Notes under the pieces: model-generated
Told to the model about the DNA's origin: nothing
Seen by the model: only the letters and a program-made list of their open reading frames with translations
The model's database searches: none
Shown: piece by piece, positions 33,501 through 36,216 of the stretch
How the letters are laid out: the number at the start of each line of letters is the position of its first letter
Numbering within the stretch: position 1 is the first letter of the stretch
Position numbers and translations under genes: made by a program
NCBI GenBank assembly: GCA_023439545.1
Contig: JAEXNT010000076.1
Location: forward strand, 1-36,216
Length of the DNA stretch: 36,216 bases
Reading direction: 5' to 3'
Origin: Bacillota bacterium
GTDB taxonomy: Bacteria; Bacillota; Clostridia; Acetivibrionales; DTU013

Positions 33501-33947
33501 ATGTATAGCGAAAAGGTAATGGATCATTTCACCAATCCAAGAAACGTAGGAGAAATCAACGACGCAAACGGAGTGGGACAGGTCGGTAATCCGAAATGCG
33601 GAGATATAATGAAAATGTATCTTAAAATAGAAGATAACGTGATAGTCGACGCCAAGTTCAAAACCTTCGGCTGCGGCGCGGCTGTTGCAACAAGCAGCAT
33701 GGCTACCGAACTCGTGAAGGGAAAGACCGTCGACGAAGCGTTGAAGATAACCAATCAGGCTGTCGCGGAAGCGCTTGACGGACTGCCGCCGGTGAAAATG
33801 CACTGTTCGAACCTTGCAGAGGAAGCGATAAGGGCTGCAATCGACGATTACAAAAAGAAGAACGGACTGCTTGAAGAAGGCAGCGAATGCGACGGCTGCT
33901 GTAACAAGTGCGAAGACATACACCGAATGTACGATGACGAGGAATAG
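33501..33947 (+). CDS. iscU: Fe-S cluster scaffold IscU/NifU with extra C-terminal Cys motif
   Basis: A 148-residue scaffold on which IscS sulfur and iron assemble into [2Fe-2S] or [4Fe-4S] clusters. The conserved ligands Cys33 and Asp35 (NPKCGD), Cys58 (FGCGAA) and Cys102 (HCSNLA) are present. The region after Cys102 resembles NifU N-terminal domains rather than the LPPVK-containing proteobacterial IscU only in length: LPPVKMHC is kept, so HscA-type chaperone contact is possible. A tail with Cys130, 133, 134 and 137 (CDGCCNKC) is extra. A small hairpin, AGGCT/AGCCT at 33470-33482, sits just before the ribosome binding site GAGGG. Confidence 0.95.
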   Translation: MYSEKVMDHFTNPRNVGEINDANGVGQVGNPKCGDIMKMYLKIEDNVIVDAKFKTFGCGAAVATSSMATELVKGKTVDEALKITNQAVAEALDGLPPVKMHCSNLAEEAIRAAIDDYKKKNGLLEEGSECDGCCNKCEDIHRMYDDEE

Positions 33948-33954
33948 GTGAAGC

Positions 33955-35046
33955 ATGCCCAAAAAAAGCGTAATGCTTGGTATGAGCGGTGGCGTTGATA
34001 GTTCTGTCGCCGCTGCCGTTTTAAAAGATAAGGGTTTCGAGGTAGTAGGCGTGACCCTTCAGATATGGCCCGATATGGAGGAGGAACGGAAGCAGACCGA
34101 AGGCGGCTGCTGTTCGCTCTCAGCCGTCAATGATGCCAGACGTGTTGCGGATAAGCTTGGTATCAAATATTATGTCCTGAATTTCAAGGATATTTTCCAG
34201 GATAAGGTCATCGACTATTTCAACAAAGAATACCTGAAGGGCAGGACTCCGAATCCCTGCATAGCCTGCAACCGCTTTGTCAAATTTGAAGCGATGCTCA
34301 ACAAGGCGGTTTCAATGGGCATGGATTATGTCGCCACAGGCCATTACGCCCGAATAGGCTATAACGAAGATACGGGAAGATTCCAGCTCGAGAAATCGGT
34401 CACGGCGGCCAAAGATCAGACCTATGCACTTTATACGCTTACACAGGAGCAGCTTTCCAGAACCTTGTTCCCGATAGGGGATTTCGAGAAGGATAAAGTA
34501 AGGCAGATCGCGAGAGAATTGGAGCTTCCGGTGGCAAACAAACCGGACAGCCAGGAGATATGCTTTGTCGAAGACAACGATTACGGGCGTTATATCAGCG
34601 AGAATACCGGCGCCGAGATCAAACCGGGCTGGTTTGTAGACAGGAACGGTAAAAAGCTGGGGAAGCACAAGGGAATAATCCATTACACAGTGGGACAGAG
34701 GAAAGGCCTTGGGATTTCCTTCGGCAAGCCGATGTTTGTTGTCGCTATCAATCCGGAGGACGATACGGTGGTCCTCGGAGACGAGGCGGAAGTATTTTCG
34801 AAAGGCCTTACGGCAGCAGATTTGAATTTCATCTCCATACCCGGGCTTACAGGAGAGATGAAAGTCACTGCAAAAATAAGATATTCGGCAAAAGAAGCGC
34901 CAGCCGTTATCAGTCCCATGCCGGACGGCAGGGTCAAAGTACTGTTCGACGAACCGCAGCGCGCGATCACCCCGGGCCAGTCGGTCGTTTTTTATGACGG
35001 CAGCGTGGTAGTTGGCGGCGGTGTGATTGAGGATCCAACCGGATAA
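33955..35046 (+). CDS. mnmA: tRNA 2-thiouridylase MnmA
   Basis: A 363-residue enzyme that thiolates U34 of tRNA-Lys, -Glu and -Gln. The PP-loop GMSGGVDSS lies at residues 9-17; catalytic Cys102 is in RTPNPCIACN and Cys203 in DSQEICFV, the two needed for persulfide transfer. The C-terminal beta-barrel (from about residue 280) is intact. It begins 7 nt after iscU with AGGTGA upstream, and receives sulfur from the IscS of the same operon. A terminator follows. Confidence 0.97.
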   Translation: MPKKSVMLGMSGGVDSSVAAAVLKDKGFEVVGVTLQIWPDMEEERKQTEGGCCSLSAVNDARRVADKLGIKYYVLNFKDIFQDKVIDYFNKEYLKGRTPNPCIACNRFVKFEAMLNKAVSMGMDYVATGHYARIGYNEDTGRFQLEKSVTAAKDQTYALYTLTQEQLSRTLFPIGDFEKDKVRQIARELELPVANKPDSQEICFVEDNDYGRYISENTGAEIKPGWFVDRNGKKLGKHKGIIHYTVGQRKGLGISFGKPMFVVAINPEDDTVVLGDEAEVFSKGLTAADLNFISIPGLTGEMKVTAKIRYSAKEAPAVISPMPDGRVKVLFDEPQRAITPGQSVVFYDGSVVVGGGVIEDPTG

Positions 35047-35055
35047 ATACTTCAA

Positions 35056-35085
35056 AAGCTGCCTGGCTGGCAGCTTCTGTTTTTA
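35056..35085 (+). terminator. Intrinsic terminator after mnmA
   Basis: AAGCTGCC (35056-35063) and GGCAGCTT (35069-35076) form a perfect stem with a 5-nt loop, followed by CTGTTTTTA. It lies in the convergent gap before the minus-strand phosphatase. Confidence 0.8.
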
Positions 35086-35118
35086 TAATGACTGTATTTA
35101 TTCTGACTTACTCGTACT

Positions 35119-35910
35119 TCATAGCTTGTCAAAGACAGGTTTTCTTCCTTCAAAATGCACTGTATATCTAAATCCGGCGTCGCGCAGCATTTGGGCATAA
35201 TGCTCGAACCGCATCGCTATGTGTTCTGTCCTGTGAGCGTCGGAGCTCAGGCATATCAATTCGCCTCCGAGACTTTTGTAGCGCTTCAGCACTTCCATAT
35301 CGTACTCGACATCGGAAGCTGCGTTCCTGTAAGTGCCTGTGTTCAGCTCGAAGCCGCGCCCGCTGCCTATCAGTTCCCTCATTATCGAATCAAAAGCATC
35401 TGAGTGTTCAGCATATCTTAACGTTCTGTCAGGATAACCGGCACAGCGTATTATATACTCAAAGTGTCCTACCATGTCGAATGATCCGAAATTCCTGATC
35501 ATGAACAGAATTTCCTGCAGGTAACGCTCATAGGCTTCAGCCTTGGTTTTGTTCCTGTAAAAATCTCCCTTGTACGGGTCGAGCCTGTCTATAATGTGGA
35601 TCGAAGCGAGCACATAGTCGAAGGGATGGCTTTCGACCACGTCAAGTGACTCGGCAAGCACATGAGGCTGTATGCCGACTTCAACAGCGGTCAGTACCTT
35701 CAGTTTATCCCGGTAGCGTTCCCGAATAGCGGTTATGTGGGAAAAATATTTGTCGAAATCAATATTGAAAGACTCATCCGGATAATCAAAATCCAGGTGG
35801 TCGGTAAAAGCGATCCCGTCAAGGCCAAGTCCTATAGCAGTTTCACAGGCGGCGTCGGCCTCCATTACGCTGTCGGTAGAAAATTTTGTATGCATATGGC
35901 AATCGAACAT
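35119..35910 (-). CDS. PHP-family phosphatase, histidinol-phosphatase (HisJ/HisK)-like
   Basis: A 263-residue PHP-fold metalloenzyme. Metal ligands are visible in DCHMHTKFSTDS (near the N-terminus), FTDHLDF, AVEVGIQ, ASIHII, GHFEYIIR and SSDAHR. This ligand order and length match the HisK/HisJ histidinol-phosphatases that carry out the dephosphorylation step in histidine synthesis. No other his gene is in the window, which is common for this family. AAGGAGGATGC stands just upstream of the ATG on the minus strand. A different phosphoester substrate cannot be excluded. Confidence 0.88.
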   Translation of the reverse strand: MFDCHMHTKFSTDSVMEADAACETAIGLGLDGIAFTDHLDFDYPDESFNIDFDKYFSHITAIRERYRDKLKVLTAVEVGIQPHVLAESLDVVESHPFDYVLASIHIIDRLDPYKGDFYRNKTKAEAYERYLQEILFMIRNFGSFDMVGHFEYIIRCAGYPDRTLRYAEHSDAFDSIMRELIGSGRGFELNTGTYRNAASDVEYDMEVLKRYKSLGGELICLSSDAHRTEHIAMRFEHYAQMLRDAGFRYTVHFEGRKPVFDKL

Positions 35911-36216
35911 GAAGCATCCTCCTTAAACAAATACATATTACCATTCAAAAAAGTTGAAATCAATAATACGATATTTAGAAGGTCATTTATAAATTGGGGT
36001 CAATTGAAAAAGTAAGTTCCGTTTTGCACAAGTAAAATCCATAGAATTAGTAACATAGGATAGATCCGTAATTATCGGACTTTTAAAAGGTTTATTTTTG
36101 GTGCTTATTGCACCCTTTTAGAGTAAAATATAGCTGACAGGAGACAAAACCAGCCCATTTTGGGGTACAACAAACCAAACGTGGAATATTAGCAGACTTT
36201 TTGCAAGAGTAAATTC
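35911..36216. other. AT-rich intergenic region, no gene seen
   Basis: No convincing coding frame or family is visible. A small hairpin, GGTGC-TTATT-GCACC (36100-36114), followed by CTTTT could be a weak terminator, but no gene ends just upstream on the plus strand. AGTAAAAT-like words recur at 36030 and 36121. It may hold the promoter of a gene beyond the window. Confidence 0.5.

Noticed and set aside
34312..35055. 247-codon minus-strand frame
   Set aside because: Antisense shadow of mnmA, running into its terminator.
36100..36118. GGTGC-TTATT-GCACC as a terminator
   Set aside because: Five-base stem with a weak T tract and no plus-strand gene ending nearby.
1..36216. CRISPR array, prophage or defence island
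   Set aside because: No regularly spaced repeats, integrase, capsid, restriction or cas-type genes were seen.

Overview
The window reads as chromosomal DNA of a Gram-positive, spore-former-type Clostridia, most like the Ruminiclostridium/Acetivibrio (Clostridium thermocellum) group. This rests on the gene order miaB-ylbF/ymcA-like-mutS-mutL-miaA-hfq next to a divergent lexA/yneA-like pair, on S-layer homology domains, on a T-box and a glycine riboswitch, on an IscR-type Rrf2 regulator with iscS-iscU-mnmA, and on strong AGGAGG-like ribosome binding sites with frequent GTG/TTG starts. The genus is inference; nothing in the window names it. No rRNA, tRNA, CRISPR array, complete insertion sequence or prophage was seen.

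Layout. 1-119: an array of perfect small hairpins ending directly before ATGA, probably the 3' end of a HEARO/omega-RNA-type element cut by the window edge. 152-3976: three accessory genes (S41 peptidase-like protein, unrecognised helical-repeat protein, APH-fold kinase). 3991-6457: a promoter and T-box leader with a probable Met (ATG) specifier controlling an atypical methionyl-tRNA synthetase. 6511-7881: a family 3 glycoside hydrolase lipoprotein. 7859-16070: the tRNA modification, mismatch repair and Hfq cluster. 16160-17258: lexA and a divergent LysM cell-division-inhibitor-like gene sharing a control region with three SOS boxes and two well-formed promoters. 17271-20894 (minus strand): a translationally coupled pair, an SLH-anchored GH18-like protein and a multi-pass membrane protein with TPRs. 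20991-21120: a repeat-rich intergenic region. 21213-23578: a cysteine desulfurase and ThiI (4-thiouridine). 23654-26768: VanW-family, DUF2225 and AIR-synthase-like genes. 26773-28297: promoter, glycine riboswitch and glyA. 28423-28618: a palindrome-rich intergenic region. 28631-31501: rarA, a small membrane protein and a LarA-family gene. 31587-35046: iscR-like regulator, iscS, iscU and mnmA. 35119-35910 (minus strand): a PHP-family phosphatase. 35911-36216: no gene seen.

How the genes fit together. Two separate sulfur relays lie about 10 kb apart: desulfurase plus ThiI for s4U, and IscS-IscU-MnmA for Fe-S clusters and s2U34. MiaA and MiaB give ms2i6A37, and MiaB itself needs Fe-S clusters, so tRNA modification and Fe-S supply are a theme. 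MutS, MutL, LexA/YneA-like and RarA cover mismatch repair, SOS control and replication-fork rescue. The control elements can be read closely: the glycine leader contains a competing 7-bp pairing that predicts a glycine OFF switch on glyA, and the lexA/yneA-like region shows how LexA would occlude both promoters.
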